DNA of 64,000 nucleotides from Alitiscatomonas aceti (GCF_025567195.1 NZ_JAOQJF010000016.1:1-64000), one strand, 5' to 3'. Shown: positions 18,276 through 27,928, counted from the first letter of the stretch. Notes: generated by a model not told the origin, from the sequence alone. Numbers and translations: made by a program.

Positions 18276-21200
18276 CTAAACCTGCAATCCCTTGACCTGG
18301 CGGGCGTTGAGCTCCTCCAGCCGTTCCTTTGTGACCGCTGCCAGCTGCTCGGCTTCGCAGGGCTCATGATCCAGGTTTTTATGGGCAGTAGCCAACATCA
18401 GCTTGATCCGGTTCAGCTGGTTTACCTCGCTGGCTCCGGGATCATAGTCCACGGCAATGATGTTGGCTTCCGGATGCTGGCGGCGCAGCTCCTTGATGAC
18501 GCCCTTTCCAACGATATGGTTGGGCAGGCAGCCAAAGGGCTGGACGCAGACGATGTTCCTGGTGCCGCCCTTGATGAGCTCCAACATTTCCCCGGTCAGG
18601 AACCAGCCTTCCCCGGTCTGGTTTCCCAGGGAGACGAAGCCGCTGGCCATGGACGCCAGGTATTTGATCTTTGTGGGCGGCGTGAAGTGGACGCTCTTTT
18701 CCAGGGCGATCCGCGCCGACTTGCGGAAATACTCCAGAAGGGAGATCGCCGTATTGCAGAGCCAGGCGGTGGAGTGCTTCGCCCCCAGATGCCCGGCCTT
18801 GAAATTGCTGTTGTAGAAGCAGTACAGCAAAAAGTCCATGAGATCCGGCATCACGGCCTCGGCCCCTTCGGATTCCAGAAGCTCCACGATGTGGTTGTTG
18901 GCGGTGGGAGAGAATTTCACCAGGATCTCGCCCACGATCCCCACCTGGGGTTTTTGGATGTCCAGCCGCTCCAGGCTGTCGAAATCGCGGATGATGCCGC
19001 GGATGTTCTTTGTGAAGTTCATCATGCCCAGGGAGGGGCCGGAAAGCTCGCGTATACAGATCTTTTTCCATTTTTCATGCAGGGCGTTGGCAGAGCCGGG
19101 CACCTTTTCATAGGGCCTGGTGGCGTACAGCACACGCATGAACACGTCTCCGTAGACCACGGCCTGCATGGCCTTGGCGATCAGGGGAGCCGTCAGGGTG
19201 AAGCCCGGGTTGGACTCCATGCCGTTGGCATTGATGGAGATCACCGGGATCTGGGGCATCCCTGCCTTTTCCAGGGCACGGCGGATGAAGCCGATGTAGT
19301 TGGAGGCCCGGCAGCCGCCGCCGGTCTGGGTCATGACCACTGCTGTGTGGTCCAGGTCGTATTTCCCTGACAGGAGGGCGTCCATGATCTGGCCGATGAC
19401 GATCAGGGACGGGTAGCAGGCATCGTTATTGACAAAGCGCAGCCCCGTATCTACGGCAGTTTTGTCGTCGTTCTGGAGAACCACCAGGTTATAGCCGAAG
19501 CTGCGGATGGCCGGCTCCAGCAGATCGAAGTGGATGGGCGACATCTGGGGGCAGAGAAGGGTGTAGGTCTTTCTCATTTCCTTTGTGAAGACCACCCGGT
19601 TATAGGCGCTGGACACGATGTTTCTGGTGTAGCGCCGTTCCTCTCTTACCCGCAGGGCGGAGATCAGGGAACGGATCCGGATCCTGGCAGCTCCCAGGTT
19701 ATTGACCTCATCGATCTTCAGAACTGTATAGATCTTCCCGGCGCTGGTGAGAATATCATTGACCTGGTCCGTGGTCACGGCGTCCAGGCCGCAGCCAAAG
19801 GAGTTCAGCTGGATCAGATCCAGGTTATCCCGGGTCTTTACAAAGGAGGCTGCGGCATAAAGCCTGGAATGGTACATCCACTGGTCAGTGACGATCAGCG
19901 GCCGCTCCACCTCTGCCAGATGGGAAATGGAATCCTCGGTCAGCACCGGAAATCCGTATGAGGTGATCAGATCTGCGATCCCGTGGTTGATCTCCGGATC
20001 GATGTGGTAGGGCCGTCCGGCCAGAACGATGCCGTGCTTTCCGGTCTCCTCTAAATAGGAAAGCACCTCCTCACCCTTTTTCTCCACATCAGCGCGGGCC
20101 CTGGAAAGCTCTTCCCAGGCCTTATGGGCCGCAGACCGGACCTCATGCTCGGAGATCTGGAATTCATGTTTAAATTCCTGCACCAGCTGCTTTGTAAGGG
20201 TCTTTTCGTCCGTGAAGGCCATGAAGGGGTTCATGAACCGGATGTGGTTTTCCTCCAGGCCCTCCATATTGTTTTTGATATTTTCCGCGTAGGAGGTGAC
20301 GATGGGGCAGTTGTAGTGGTTCCCGGCCCCGGCCACCTCATTCCTTTCATAAGGGATGCAGGGATAGAAAATAAAGGGGACGCCCTTTTTTATGAGCCAT
20401 TCCACGTGGCCATGGGACAGCTTCGCCGGATAGCATTCGGACTCGCTGGGAATGGTCTCGATGCCCAGCTCATAGATCTGGCGGCTGGACTGGGGGGACA
20501 GGATCACCTGGAAGCCCAGTTCCTTAAAGAACACAGCCCAGAAGGGGAAGTCCTCGTACATGTTCAGCACCCGCGGGATCCCCACAGGGCCGCGGAAGGC
20601 CTTGTCGGCTGCCAGAGGCTCGTAATCGAAGATCCGGTGATATTTATAGGTATAAAGATTCGGGATATCCCGTTTGGCTTTTTCAACACCCAGGCCCCGC
20701 TCGCAGCGGTTGCCAAAGATATACTGTCTTCCTCCCTCAAAGCGGTTGATGGTCAGGACACAGTGGTTGACGCAGCCGCGGCACCGGCTCATGGTGGTGG
20801 TGTAGGTAAGGCCGATGATCCGGTCCAGAGAAAGCATGGAGGTCTCCTTCGGGTGGAGGTTATACCGTTCCCTGGCGATCAGCGCAGCGCCGAAGGCGCC
20901 CATGATCCCGGCAATATCCGGCCGGATGGCGTTGCCGCCGGAGATCTTTTCAAAGCTCCGCAGTACGGCATCGTTGTAGAAGGTGCCGCCCTGTACCACC
21001 ACATTTTTTCCCAGGTCTGAGGCGGTGGTGATCTTGATGACCTTAAATAAGGCGTTGCGGATCACCGAGTAGGCCAGGCCTGCGGAGATATCGGCCACAG
21101 ACGCGCCCTCCTTCTGGGCCTGCTTTACGTTGGAATTCATAAAGACCGTGCACCGGGTTCCAAGATCAATGGGATTCTGGGCAAACAGCGCCTCCTTTGC

Positions 21201-22598
21201 GAAATCCACCACGCTGTAATTTAAGGATCTGGCAAAGGTCTCGATGAAGGAGCCGCAGCCGGAGGAACAGGCTTCGTTGAGCTGGACGCTGTCCACAGTT
21301 CCGTCTTTGATGCGGATGCATTTCATGTCCTGGCCGCCGATGTCCAGAATACAGTCCACCTCCGGATCGAAGAAGGCTGCGGCATAGTAATGGGAGATGG
21401 TCTCCACCTCGCCCTCGTCCAGGAGAAAGGCCGCCTTTAAAAGGGCCTCTCCGTAGCCGGTGGAGCAGGAATAGGCGATCTTTGCCGTTTCCGGCAGCAG
21501 GGCTTTGATCTCTTTTATGGAAGCGATGGCTGTGGCCAGGGGGCTTCCGTTGTTGCTGCTGTAAAAATGGTAAAGCAGAGAACCGTCCTCGCCCACCAGA
21601 GCTACTTTGGTGGTGGTGGAGCCGGCATCGATGCCCAGGTAGCATCTGCCGGAATAGGAGGCCAGGTCTCCGCGTTTTACCTTATACTGGTTATGGCGGT
21701 CCAGGAATTCCTGGTAGTCGGCCTCATCCTTAAATAAGGGGTCCATCCGCTTTACCTCGAAGTCCATTTTGATCCCGCCGGAAAGGTCGGAGATGAGCTG
21801 ATCCAGGGAAAGAGCCATGGTTTCCGGGGCATTCATGGCCGCTCCTACGGCTGCGAACAGGTGGGAGTGGTCCGGGGCGATGATGGCGTCGCCCTTTAAG
21901 TTCAGAGTCCGGATAAAAGCCTCCCGGAGCTCGGAAAGGAAGTGGAGCGGGCCGCCCAGGAAGGCCACGTTGCCGCGGATGGGTTTTCCGCAGGCCAGGC
22001 CGCTGATGGTCTGGTTGACCACGGCCTGGAAGATGGAGGCCGCCAGGTCCTCCCGGGTGGCCCCCTCGTTGATCAGAGGCTGGATATCGGATTTTGCAAA
22101 TACACCGCACCGGGCCGCAATGGGATAGATGGCCTTGTAATTTTTGGCGTATTCGTTGAGGCCTGCGGCGTCGGTCTGTAAAAGGGAGGCCATCTGATCG
22201 ATGAAGGAGCCGGTCCCTCCGGCACAGATGCCGTTCATCCTCTGGTCGATGCCGCCGGAGAAGTAGATGATCTTTGCGTCTTCCCCGCCCAGCTCAATGG
22301 CCACGTCGGTATCGGGCGCATAATCCTGTAAGGCCGTGGCAACAGCCACGACCTCCTGGGTAAAAGGAATATTCAGATGACCGGAAAGGGCCAGTCCGCC
22401 GGAGCCGGTGATGCTGGCGCTGACCTGGAGCTCTCCCAGCCTTTCGCGGGCCTTTTTTAAGAGCGCGGCCAGGGTCTCCTGGATATTGGCGTAATGGCGC
22501 TCATAATCTGCAAAAAGTATCTGATTGTCATTGTCAATGACAGCAGTCTTTACGGTGGTGGAACCGATATCGATCCCAAGACGGAATGTTTGATTCAT
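18276..22598 (-). CDS. Giant acyl-CoA dehydratase activase (tandem BadF/BcrA ATPase plus DUF2229 and D-subunit-like domains)
   Basis: 1440-aa cytoplasmic protein. Two ASKHA-fold activase modules are joined: residues about 5-265 (GIDIGSTTVK; cluster-ligand region GICAGGTGS with Cys125) and about 318-585 (GIDAGSTTTK; ACSSGCGSF). A Cys motif CRGCVNHC near 610, a DUF2229-like region and a C-terminal part resembling the 2-hydroxyglutaryl-CoA dehydratase D subunit follow. In this family an ATP-driven [4Fe-4S] activator injects an electron into a dehydratase. This single-chain form is widespread in Clostridia but its target is unknown; no separate dehydratase lies nearby. The AGGAGG is 21 nt from ATG 22598, with a small GGGGA/TCCCC hairpin between. 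Confidence 0.88.
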   Translation of the reverse strand: MNQTFRLGIDIGSTTVKTAVIDNDNQILFADYERHYANIQETLAALLKKARERLGELQVSASITGSGGLALSGHLNIPFTQEVVAVATALQDYAPDTDVAIELGGEDAKIIYFSGGIDQRMNGICAGGTGSFIDQMASLLQTDAAGLNEYAKNYKAIYPIAARCGVFAKSDIQPLINEGATREDLAASIFQAVVNQTISGLACGKPIRGNVAFLGGPLHFLSELREAFIRTLNLKGDAIIAPDHSHLFAAVGAAMNAPETMALSLDQLISDLSGGIKMDFEVKRMDPLFKDEADYQEFLDRHNQYKVKRGDLASYSGRCYLGIDAGSTTTKVALVGEDGSLLYHFYSSNNGSPLATAIASIKEIKALLPETAKIAYSCSTGYGEALLKAAFLLDEGEVETISHYYAAAFFDPEVDCILDIGGQDMKCIRIKDGTVDSVQLNEACSSGCGSFIETFARSLNYSVVDFAKEALFAQNPIDLGTRCTVFMNSNVKQAQKEGASVADISAGLAYSVIRNALFKVIKITTASDLGKNVVVQGGTFYNDAVLRSFEKISGGNAIRPDIAGIMGAFGAALIARERYNLHPKETSMLSLDRIIGLTYTTTMSRCRGCVNHCVLTINRFEGGRQYIFGNRCERGLGVEKAKRDIPNLYTYKYHRIFDYEPLAADKAFRGPVGIPRVLNMYEDFPFWAVFFKELGFQVILSPQSSRQIYELGIETIPSESECYPAKLSHGHVEWLIKKGVPFIFYPCIPYERNEVAGAGNHYNCPIVTSYAENIKNNMEGLEENHIRFMNPFMAFTDEKTLTKQLVQEFKHEFQISEHEVRSAAHKAWEELSRARADVEKKGEEVLSYLEETGKHGIVLAGRPYHIDPEINHGIADLITSYGFPVLTEDSISHLAEVERPLIVTDQWMYHSRLYAAASFVKTRDNLDLIQLNSFGCGLDAVTTDQVNDILTSAGKIYTVLKIDEVNNLGAARIRIRSLISALRVREERRYTRNIVSSAYNRVVFTKEMRKTYTLLCPQMSPIHFDLLEPAIRSFGYNLVVLQNDDKTAVDTGLRFVNNDACYPSLIVIGQIMDALLSGKYDLDHTAVVMTQTGGGCRASNYIGFIRRALEKAGMPQIPVISINANGMESNPGFTLTAPLIAKAMQAVVYGDVFMRVLYATRPYEKVPGSANALHEKWKKICIRELSGPSLGMMNFTKNIRGIIRDFDSLERLDIQKPQVGIVGEILVKFSPTANNHIVELLESEGAEAVMPDLMDFLLYCFYNSNFKAGHLGAKHSTAWLCNTAISLLEYFRKSARIALEKSVHFTPPTKIKYLASMASGFVSLGNQTGEGWFLTGEMLELIKGGTRNIVCVQPFGCLPNHIVGKGVIKELRRQHPEANIIAVDYDPGASEVNQLNRIKLMLATAHKNLDHEPCEAEQLAAVTKERLEELNARQVKGLQV

Positions 22599-22990
22599 GT
22601 GAGCGGGGAAATCCCCTATCCTCCTTAATCTGACAGCAGAGAGGATCGCTCCCCTCTGCCGTAAAATATCTTATGTTTATTTTATTATAGAAAGAACGTC
22701 CGGAAGCCCCTCCGGACTGCGCCAGAGCCGCCCGCAGGAGCCGGAATACCGGAAAAAATGGTAAAACGGACCTGCCGCGCGAGGGCGCTGGATGGTTACA
22801 GTATATCATAATTTCAGCGGGGAAAACAATAGACACAATTCCCAATATGTTGACAAAAAACGCTAAAAAACCGTTAAGGATGGAAAGAACAGGAGGCCGC
22901 GCCTAAAGGATTTGACAAAAGGAAGGAGGGCGAATTATAATAGCAATCAAAATAAGAAAAGGATCTATTGGGTGGGAAAGGAAATTTAGA
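22599..22990. other. Divergent intergenic region with a long activase leader
   Basis: 392 bp with no gene. On minus, a promoter TTGTTT-18 bp-TATACT (22800-22829) would give a leader of about 195 nt for the activase. The leader holds a hairpin GTCCGGA/TCCGGAC (22698-22717) followed by GTTCTTTC, a second GCAGAGNGG-type hairpin (22636-22659), and the SD-to-ATG mini-hairpin. On plus lies the promoter of the rhomboid-pyk-lysA operon (22912-22941). Confidence 0.55.
22912..22941 (+). promoter_or_regulatory. Promoter of the rhomboid-pyk-lysA operon
   Basis: Perfect TTGACA (22912-22917), 18-bp spacer, TATAAT (22936-22941), 49 bp before ATG 22991. Confidence 0.85.
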
Positions 22991-23845
22991 ATGAATCAAT
23001 GGCTGAACAAGATGGAACGGAAGCTGGGGCGGTATGCGATCCCCAATCTGATGAATTATGTGGTGATCCTCTACGCCGTGGGAGCATTGGTCTGCTGGCG
23101 GGCCCCGGAGCTTTACTTTGAGTATCTGATGCTGGACGCCAGGGCGATCCTCCACGGCCAGATCTGGCGGATCGTGACCTTCCTTATGTGGCCCCTGTCG
23201 GGCGACCTGTTTTTAAACGTGCTGGTCATTTACTGTTATTATAACCTGGGCCGGACCCTGGAGGCCGTGTGGGGCTCCTTCCGGTTCAACGTATACTTTT
23301 TTATGGGGATCATCGGCCATGTGCTGGCGGCCATCCTTATTTATGCGCTCACCGGCAGGATCTACCCGCTGACGGCAGAATATCTGAATTTTTCCTTATT
23401 CTTTGCCTATGCGGCCACGTTCCCGGACGCCCAGTTCTTACTGTTTTTTGTGATCCCCATTAAGGCCAAATGGCTGGCTCTGTTTGACGGGGCTTACTTC
23501 CTTTACGGAATGATCTTTGGCGGAATGGCATCCCGGATCGCCATCGTCATGTCCTTATTGAATTTTATCCTGTATTTTGTCATGTCCAGAAGCGGGAGAT
23601 ACAACCCGAAGGAAATAAAGAGAAAACAGCAGTTCAGATCCCAGGTCACCCAGACGGTCAGGGAAGCGAAGCAGAATGGCCGTCACCGCTGTGCCGTCTG
23701 CGGCCGCACGGATCTGGACGATCCCGAGCTGGTATTCCGCTTCTGCTCAAAATGTGAGGGGGATTACGAATACTGCCAGGACCATCTCTACACCCATAAG
23801 CATGTGACAAAGGGCGGAATGGATCCGCGGCAGAAGACATCATAG
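22991..23845 (+). CDS. Rhomboid-like membrane protein with C-terminal zinc ribbon, probably non-proteolytic
   Basis: 284-aa protein with about six membrane segments (residues 20-200). Rhomboid-type landmarks are HGQIWRIVTFLMWP at 55-68 and the E-x-x-WGSFRFNVYF stretch at 91-103. Where active rhomboids carry the GxSG serine box, this protein has EYLNFSLFFAY (130-140), so the catalytic Ser is missing and it is likely a pseudoprotease (derlin-like). The basic soluble tail holds Cys234/237/252/255 and Cys262/His265/His269/His271, a plausible double zinc site. First gene of an operon; pyruvate kinase follows after 16 bp. Function unknown. Confidence 0.82.
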   Translation: MNQWLNKMERKLGRYAIPNLMNYVVILYAVGALVCWRAPELYFEYLMLDARAILHGQIWRIVTFLMWPLSGDLFLNVLVIYCYYNLGRTLEAVWGSFRFNVYFFMGIIGHVLAAILIYALTGRIYPLTAEYLNFSLFFAYAATFPDAQFLLFFVIPIKAKWLALFDGAYFLYGMIFGGMASRIAIVMSLLNFILYFVMSRSGRYNPKEIKRKQQFRSQVTQTVREAKQNGRHRCAVCGRTDLDDPELVFRFCSKCEGDYEYCQDHLYTHKHVTKGGMDPRQKTS

Positions 23846-23861
23846 GAGGCAAAGCACCAGA

Positions 23862-25298
23862 ATGAAAAAAACAAAGATCATTTGTACCATGGGACCGAAC
23901 AGCGATGACCGGGAGGTCATGAAACAGTTGGTGTTAAATGGAATGGACGTGGCACGGTTCAATTTTTCCCACGGAAACCATGAGGAGCACAAAAAAAGAT
24001 ATCTCCAGCTCCGTCAGGTGGCGGAGGAAACAGGGATCCCGGTGGCGGCGCTGCTGGACACCAAGGGCCCGGAGATCCGTACTGGCATTTTGAAGGACGG
24101 AAAGAAGATCACCTTAAAGGAAGGCCAGGAATTTACCCTTACCACAGAAGAGGTCGTGGGGGATGAGACCATGGTCCATATCAATTACGACGGCCTGAAC
24201 GGAGATGTGAAGGTGGGAGACCGGATCCTCATTGACGACGGCCTGATCGAGCTGCATGTGAGGGAGGTCCAGGGTCCCAGGATCGTCTGTCTGGTAGTAA
24301 ACGGCGGCGAGCTGGGCGAGAGAAAAGGTGTCAACGTGCCAGGCGTAAAGATCAAGCTTCCGGCCCTGACAGAAAAAGACAAGGATGATATCCGTTTTGG
24401 GATGGAGATGGGCTTTGATTATATTGCCGCCTCCTTTATCCGCTCGGCGGACGCCATCCGGGAGATCCGGGAGATCCTGGCCGAGGGCGGCTCCTCCATG
24501 GGCATCATCGCCAAGATCGAAAATGAGGAAGGGCTGGAAAATCTGGATGATATCATTGAAGAGAGCGACGGCATCATGGTGGCCCGGGGCGACCTGGGCG
24601 TGGAGATCCCGCCGGAGAAGCTGCCCCATCTCCAGAAAATGATGATCGAAAAGTGCAGTGAGGCATGCAAGGTGGTCATCACAGCCACCCAGATGCTGGA
24701 TTCTATGATCCGGAATCCCCGTCCAACCCGTGCGGAGGTGACAGACGTGGCCAACGCAGTCTACGACGGCACCGATGTGGTAATGCTTTCCGGTGAGACC
24801 GCCAACGGGAAATATCCGGTGGAGGCTTTGAAGATGATGGTCCACATCGTAGAGGAGACGGAGTCCCACCTGGACGATTCCTTCTATAAAAGGAGACGGG
24901 TATCTGACGACAACAGCCACAGCATTTCCAATGCGGTCTGCTATTCCTCCGTATCCACGGCCCGGGCTCTGGGGGCGAAGGTCATCATTGCTCCCAGCAT
25001 CAGCGGCTACACGGCCCGGATGCTTTCCAAGTGGCATCCGGCAACGATGGTGGCGGGCATGTCCCCCAGCATTGATACAGTCCGCAGAATGCAGCTTTAT
25101 TGGGGCGTACATCCGTTCCAGGCAAAGAGAGCAGAGTCCACGGATACCCTGATCATGAATTCCATTGACGCCTTAAAGGCAGAGGGACTTGTGAAGGAGG
25201 GTGACCTGGCGGTGGTAACTGCCGGAGTCGTGAGCCATTCCCGCAGACATGAACCGGCCACATCCACCAATATCATGCGGGTCGTAACCGTAGACTGA
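23862..25298 (+). CDS. pyk: Pyruvate kinase
   Basis: 478-aa glycolytic enzyme that transfers phosphate from PEP to ADP. Seen: N-terminal TKIICTMGPNS and the substrate-loop motif MDVARFNFSHGN; LLDTKGPEIRTG; active-site signature IAKIENEEGLENLDDI; and VARGDLGVEIP with the metal and PEP ligands. The C-terminal regulatory domain ends at the usual place; there is no extra PEP-utilising domain such as the one fused to Bacillus pyruvate kinase. It follows the rhomboid-like gene by 16 bp and precedes lysA by 42 bp, so the three probably share one transcript. Confidence 0.97.
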   Translation: MKKTKIICTMGPNSDDREVMKQLVLNGMDVARFNFSHGNHEEHKKRYLQLRQVAEETGIPVAALLDTKGPEIRTGILKDGKKITLKEGQEFTLTTEEVVGDETMVHINYDGLNGDVKVGDRILIDDGLIELHVREVQGPRIVCLVVNGGELGERKGVNVPGVKIKLPALTEKDKDDIRFGMEMGFDYIAASFIRSADAIREIREILAEGGSSMGIIAKIENEEGLENLDDIIEESDGIMVARGDLGVEIPPEKLPHLQKMMIEKCSEACKVVITATQMLDSMIRNPRPTRAEVTDVANAVYDGTDVVMLSGETANGKYPVEALKMMVHIVEETESHLDDSFYKRRRVSDDNSHSISNAVCYSSVSTARALGAKVIIAPSISGYTARMLSKWHPATMVAGMSPSIDTVRRMQLYWGVHPFQAKRAESTDTLIMNSIDALKAEGLVKEGDLAVVTAGVVSHSRRHEPATSTNIMRVVTVD

Positions 25299-25340
25299 TC
25301 CAGAGGGGGCGGTCTGCCATAAACAAAGGAGTATATTGAT

Positions 25341-26609
25341 ATGGAAAAGAAACCATTTGCGACCAGGGAAAAGCTGGAAGAGATCGCAAAAGAATATCCC
25401 ACGCCCTTTCATCTTTACGATGAAAAGGGGATCCGGGAAAACGCCAGGGCTCTTAAGGAGGCATTTTCCTGGAATCCGGGCTTTAAAGAATATTTTGCCG
25501 TAAAGGCCACACCGAACCCGTTTATTTTAAAGATCCTTCAGGACATGGGCTGCGGCACCGACTGCTCTTCCGAGACAGAGCTGATGCTGTCGAAGGCCTG
25601 TGGCTTTACGGGCCACGACATCATGTTTTCCTCCAATGATACGCCGCCGGAGGAATTTAAAATGGCGGATGAGCTGGGGGCCATCATCAATCTGGACGAT
25701 TTTACCCATATCGCCTGTGTGGAAAAGGTCCTGGATACGTTTCCGGAGACCATGAGCTGCCGGTTTAATCCCGGCGGCCTGTTCCGGATCTCCAACGATA
25801 TCATGGACAATCCGGGAGATTCCAAGTATGGAATGACAGAGGAGCAGCTGACGGAGGCCTTCCGGATCTTAAAGGATAAGGGAGTAAAGCACTTCGGGAT
25901 CCATGCGTTCCTGGCCAGCAATACCGTTACCAACGAATATTATCCGCTTCTGGCTAAGATCCTGTTTGAACTGGCAGTCCGTGTGAAAAACGCCGCAGGC
26001 GTCCACATTGCCTTTATCAATCTTTCCGGCGGCATTGGCATTCCATACCGCCCGGACCAGGAGCCCAACGATATCCGCGTCATCGGAGACGGGGTGAGAA
26101 AGGTTTACGAGGAGGTTCTGGTCCCGGCCGGCATGGGAGACGTGGCTATTTTCACAGAGCTGGGCCGCTTTATGCTGGGGCCCTACGGAGCCTTAGTGAC
26201 CCGGGCCATCCACGAAAAGCATACCTATAAGGAATATATCGGCGTGGACGCCTGTGCGGTGAACCTGATGCGCCCGGCCATGTACGGCGCTTACCACCAT
26301 ATTACGGTCATGGGAAAGGAGAACGCCCCCTGCGACCATAAGTATGATGTGACCGGCTCCCTCTGCGAGAACAACGATAAGTTTGCGGTGGACCGGATGC
26401 TGCCAGAGATCCAGATGGGAGATCTCCTGTTCATCCACGACACCGGAGCCCACGGCTTTTCCATGGGGTATAATTATAATGGAAAGCTTAGGAGCGCAGA
26501 GCTTCTTTTACAGGAGGACGGAAGCGTCCGCATGATCCGCCGCGCGGAGACACCAAAGGATTACTTTGCAACCTTTGATTTCTGCGGGTTATTAAAGGAT
26601 GTGGAGTAG
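25341..26609 (+). CDS. lysA: Diaminopimelate decarboxylase-type PLP enzyme
   Basis: 422-aa PLP enzyme of fold type III, which decarboxylates meso-diaminopimelate to lysine. Seen: EYFAVKATPNPFIL with the PLP lysine; CGTDCSSETEL; HAFLASNT (usual form HIGS); SGGIGIPY glycine loop for the PLP phosphate; ELGRFMLGPYG; and GSLCENNDKF with the cysteine of the second active-site half. Several of these deviate from textbook LysA, as in the Clostridia-type subgroup, so a related amino-acid decarboxylase role cannot be excluded. Ribosome site AAAGGAG before ATG 25341. Last gene of the rhomboid-pyk-lysA run; two terminators follow. Confidence 0.87.
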   Translation: MEKKPFATREKLEEIAKEYPTPFHLYDEKGIRENARALKEAFSWNPGFKEYFAVKATPNPFILKILQDMGCGTDCSSETELMLSKACGFTGHDIMFSSNDTPPEEFKMADELGAIINLDDFTHIACVEKVLDTFPETMSCRFNPGGLFRISNDIMDNPGDSKYGMTEEQLTEAFRILKDKGVKHFGIHAFLASNTVTNEYYPLLAKILFELAVRVKNAAGVHIAFINLSGGIGIPYRPDQEPNDIRVIGDGVRKVYEEVLVPAGMGDVAIFTELGRFMLGPYGALVTRAIHEKHTYKEYIGVDACAVNLMRPAMYGAYHHITVMGKENAPCDHKYDVTGSLCENNDKFAVDRMLPEIQMGDLLFIHDTGAHGFSMGYNYNGKLRSAELLLQEDGSVRMIRRAETPKDYFATFDFCGLLKDVE

Positions 26610-26633
26610 TTTAAGAGGATAGAGACAAAAGAG

Positions 26634-26705
26634 AGCCCCGGCTGCCGTTTTCGGCTGCCGGGGCTTAGACATGAGAAAACCCCGCTTGTATCGCAGCGGG
26701 GATTT
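26634..26705 (+). terminator. Double terminator after lysA
   Basis: First stem AGCCCCGGC/GCCGGGGCT with inner GCCG/CGGC (26634-26665). Second stem AAACCCCGCT/AGCGGGGATTT (26677-26705). T-tracts are short, so termination may need both. Confidence 0.7.
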
Positions 26706-26876
26706 GTCATTTAGGATTTCGATTTCAAAAAGGTTTTTAGGATAAAGGATTTAAAATTTGTATCGTGCATTTCTTATGGTTAAAGTATAGCACGTTATGC
26801 TGGAAAATGATTGTATATTCTTTGAATGGATTATGAAGATTTTCTTAAGATTTGAAATGTCTGGAAAAAACGCCGG

Positions 26877-27827
26877 ATGGGCAAAACGCTTTCCCTGGAA
26901 TATCCTATTTATAAAAGGACTCCGAGGAAATCATATGTGAATCGTGTAAAGGAACAGATCCGCTGCCGGGACGCCTATACCCTGGGGCTTACGGGGAGGG
27001 GCGTCTGCGTGGCGGTGCTGGATACAGGGGCATATCCCCACAGGGATTTTGAGGACCGGATCTCGGGCTTTGCGGATGTGGTGAACCACCGGCCCGGTCC
27101 CTATGACGACTGCGGCCATGGGACCCATATCTGCGGGATCATCGGGGGCAGCGGGGCCGTTTCCGACGGAAGGTATCAGGGCATGGCCCCAGGCTGTACC
27201 CTGGCGGCTGTCAAGGTCCTGGACCGGAAGGGGAACGGCTCTGCCGCCGACGTTCTGGCCGGGATCGGCTGGATCCTGGACCGGAAGGACCGGCTGGGGA
27301 TCCGGATCGTGAATATTTCCGTGGGCTCCTATGGAAAGAGGGGGATGAGCGAGGATTCGGCTCTGGTAAAAGGCGTCAACCGGGCCTGGGATGCCGGGCT
27401 TGTGGTGGTGGTGGCCGCCGGGAATAACGGCCCGGCTCCCTTAAGCGTCACCACGCCTGGGATCAGCCGGAAGGTGATCACTGTGGGCTGCTCCGACGAC
27501 CACATGGAGGTGCTGGTGGGAAAGAACCGGATGGTGGATTATTCCGGCCGCGGTCCCACCCTGGCGGCGGTCTGCAAGCCGGACCTGGTGGCTCCGGGCT
27601 GCAGCGTAGCCAGCTGCGCCAGTCTGAGGGATAAGTACACCATAAAAAGCGGGACCTCCATGAGCACCCCCATCGTTTCCGGGGCCATTGCCCTTCTTCT
27701 GGAAAAATACCCGGACATGACCAACCGGGACGTAAAGCTGAGGCTGATGGAAACATGCCGGGACATGGGCCTTCCAAAAAACCAGCAGGGCTGGGGGCTC
27801 CTGGACGTGGAACGGCTTTTGAGATAG
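26877..27827 (+). CDS. Subtilisin-like serine protease (S8), probably intracellular
   Basis: 316-aa protease with the full S8 catalytic set: Asp49 in VAVLDTGAYPH, His81 in GHGTHICG, oxyanion Asn183 in AAGNNGP, Ser261 in SGTSMSTP. There is no signal peptide and only a short N-terminal extension (YPIYKRTPRK), as in intracellular subtilisins such as IspA. The start is weakly supported: no clear Shine-Dalgarno precedes ATG 26877 and no other in-frame start is better. The upstream 26706-26876 is AT-rich without a clear promoter. Single gene with terminator at 27897. Confidence 0.9.
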   Translation: MGKTLSLEYPIYKRTPRKSYVNRVKEQIRCRDAYTLGLTGRGVCVAVLDTGAYPHRDFEDRISGFADVVNHRPGPYDDCGHGTHICGIIGGSGAVSDGRYQGMAPGCTLAAVKVLDRKGNGSAADVLAGIGWILDRKDRLGIRIVNISVGSYGKRGMSEDSALVKGVNRAWDAGLVVVVAAGNNGPAPLSVTTPGISRKVITVGCSDDHMEVLVGKNRMVDYSGRGPTLAAVCKPDLVAPGCSVASCASLRDKYTIKSGTSMSTPIVSGAIALLLEKYPDMTNRDVKLRLMETCRDMGLPKNQQGWGLLDVERLLR

Positions 27828-27896
27828 AACATCCGGACGCTGCAAAGGAAATGGAGTCCCAGGCGGCTTTTTCTGCGGCGTTCCATAAAATATGGG

Positions 27897-27928
27897 CGGG
27901 GGCTGCTTCGGCAGTCCCCGTTTCTTTT
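27897..27928 (+). terminator. Terminator of the subtilase gene
   Basis: Stem CGGGGGCTGC/GCAGTCCCCG with UUCG tetraloop, followed by TTTCTTTT. A second near-perfect palindrome TTTTTTGTGG/CCACAAAAAA lies at 27944-27967. Confidence 0.88.

Noticed and set aside
18228..19370. 380-codon plus-strand ORF, and another of 298 codons at 20124-21020
   Set aside because: Both are antisense shadows of the activase gene, rich in His/Gln/Gly as expected from the reverse of GC-biased codons, and lack a start context.
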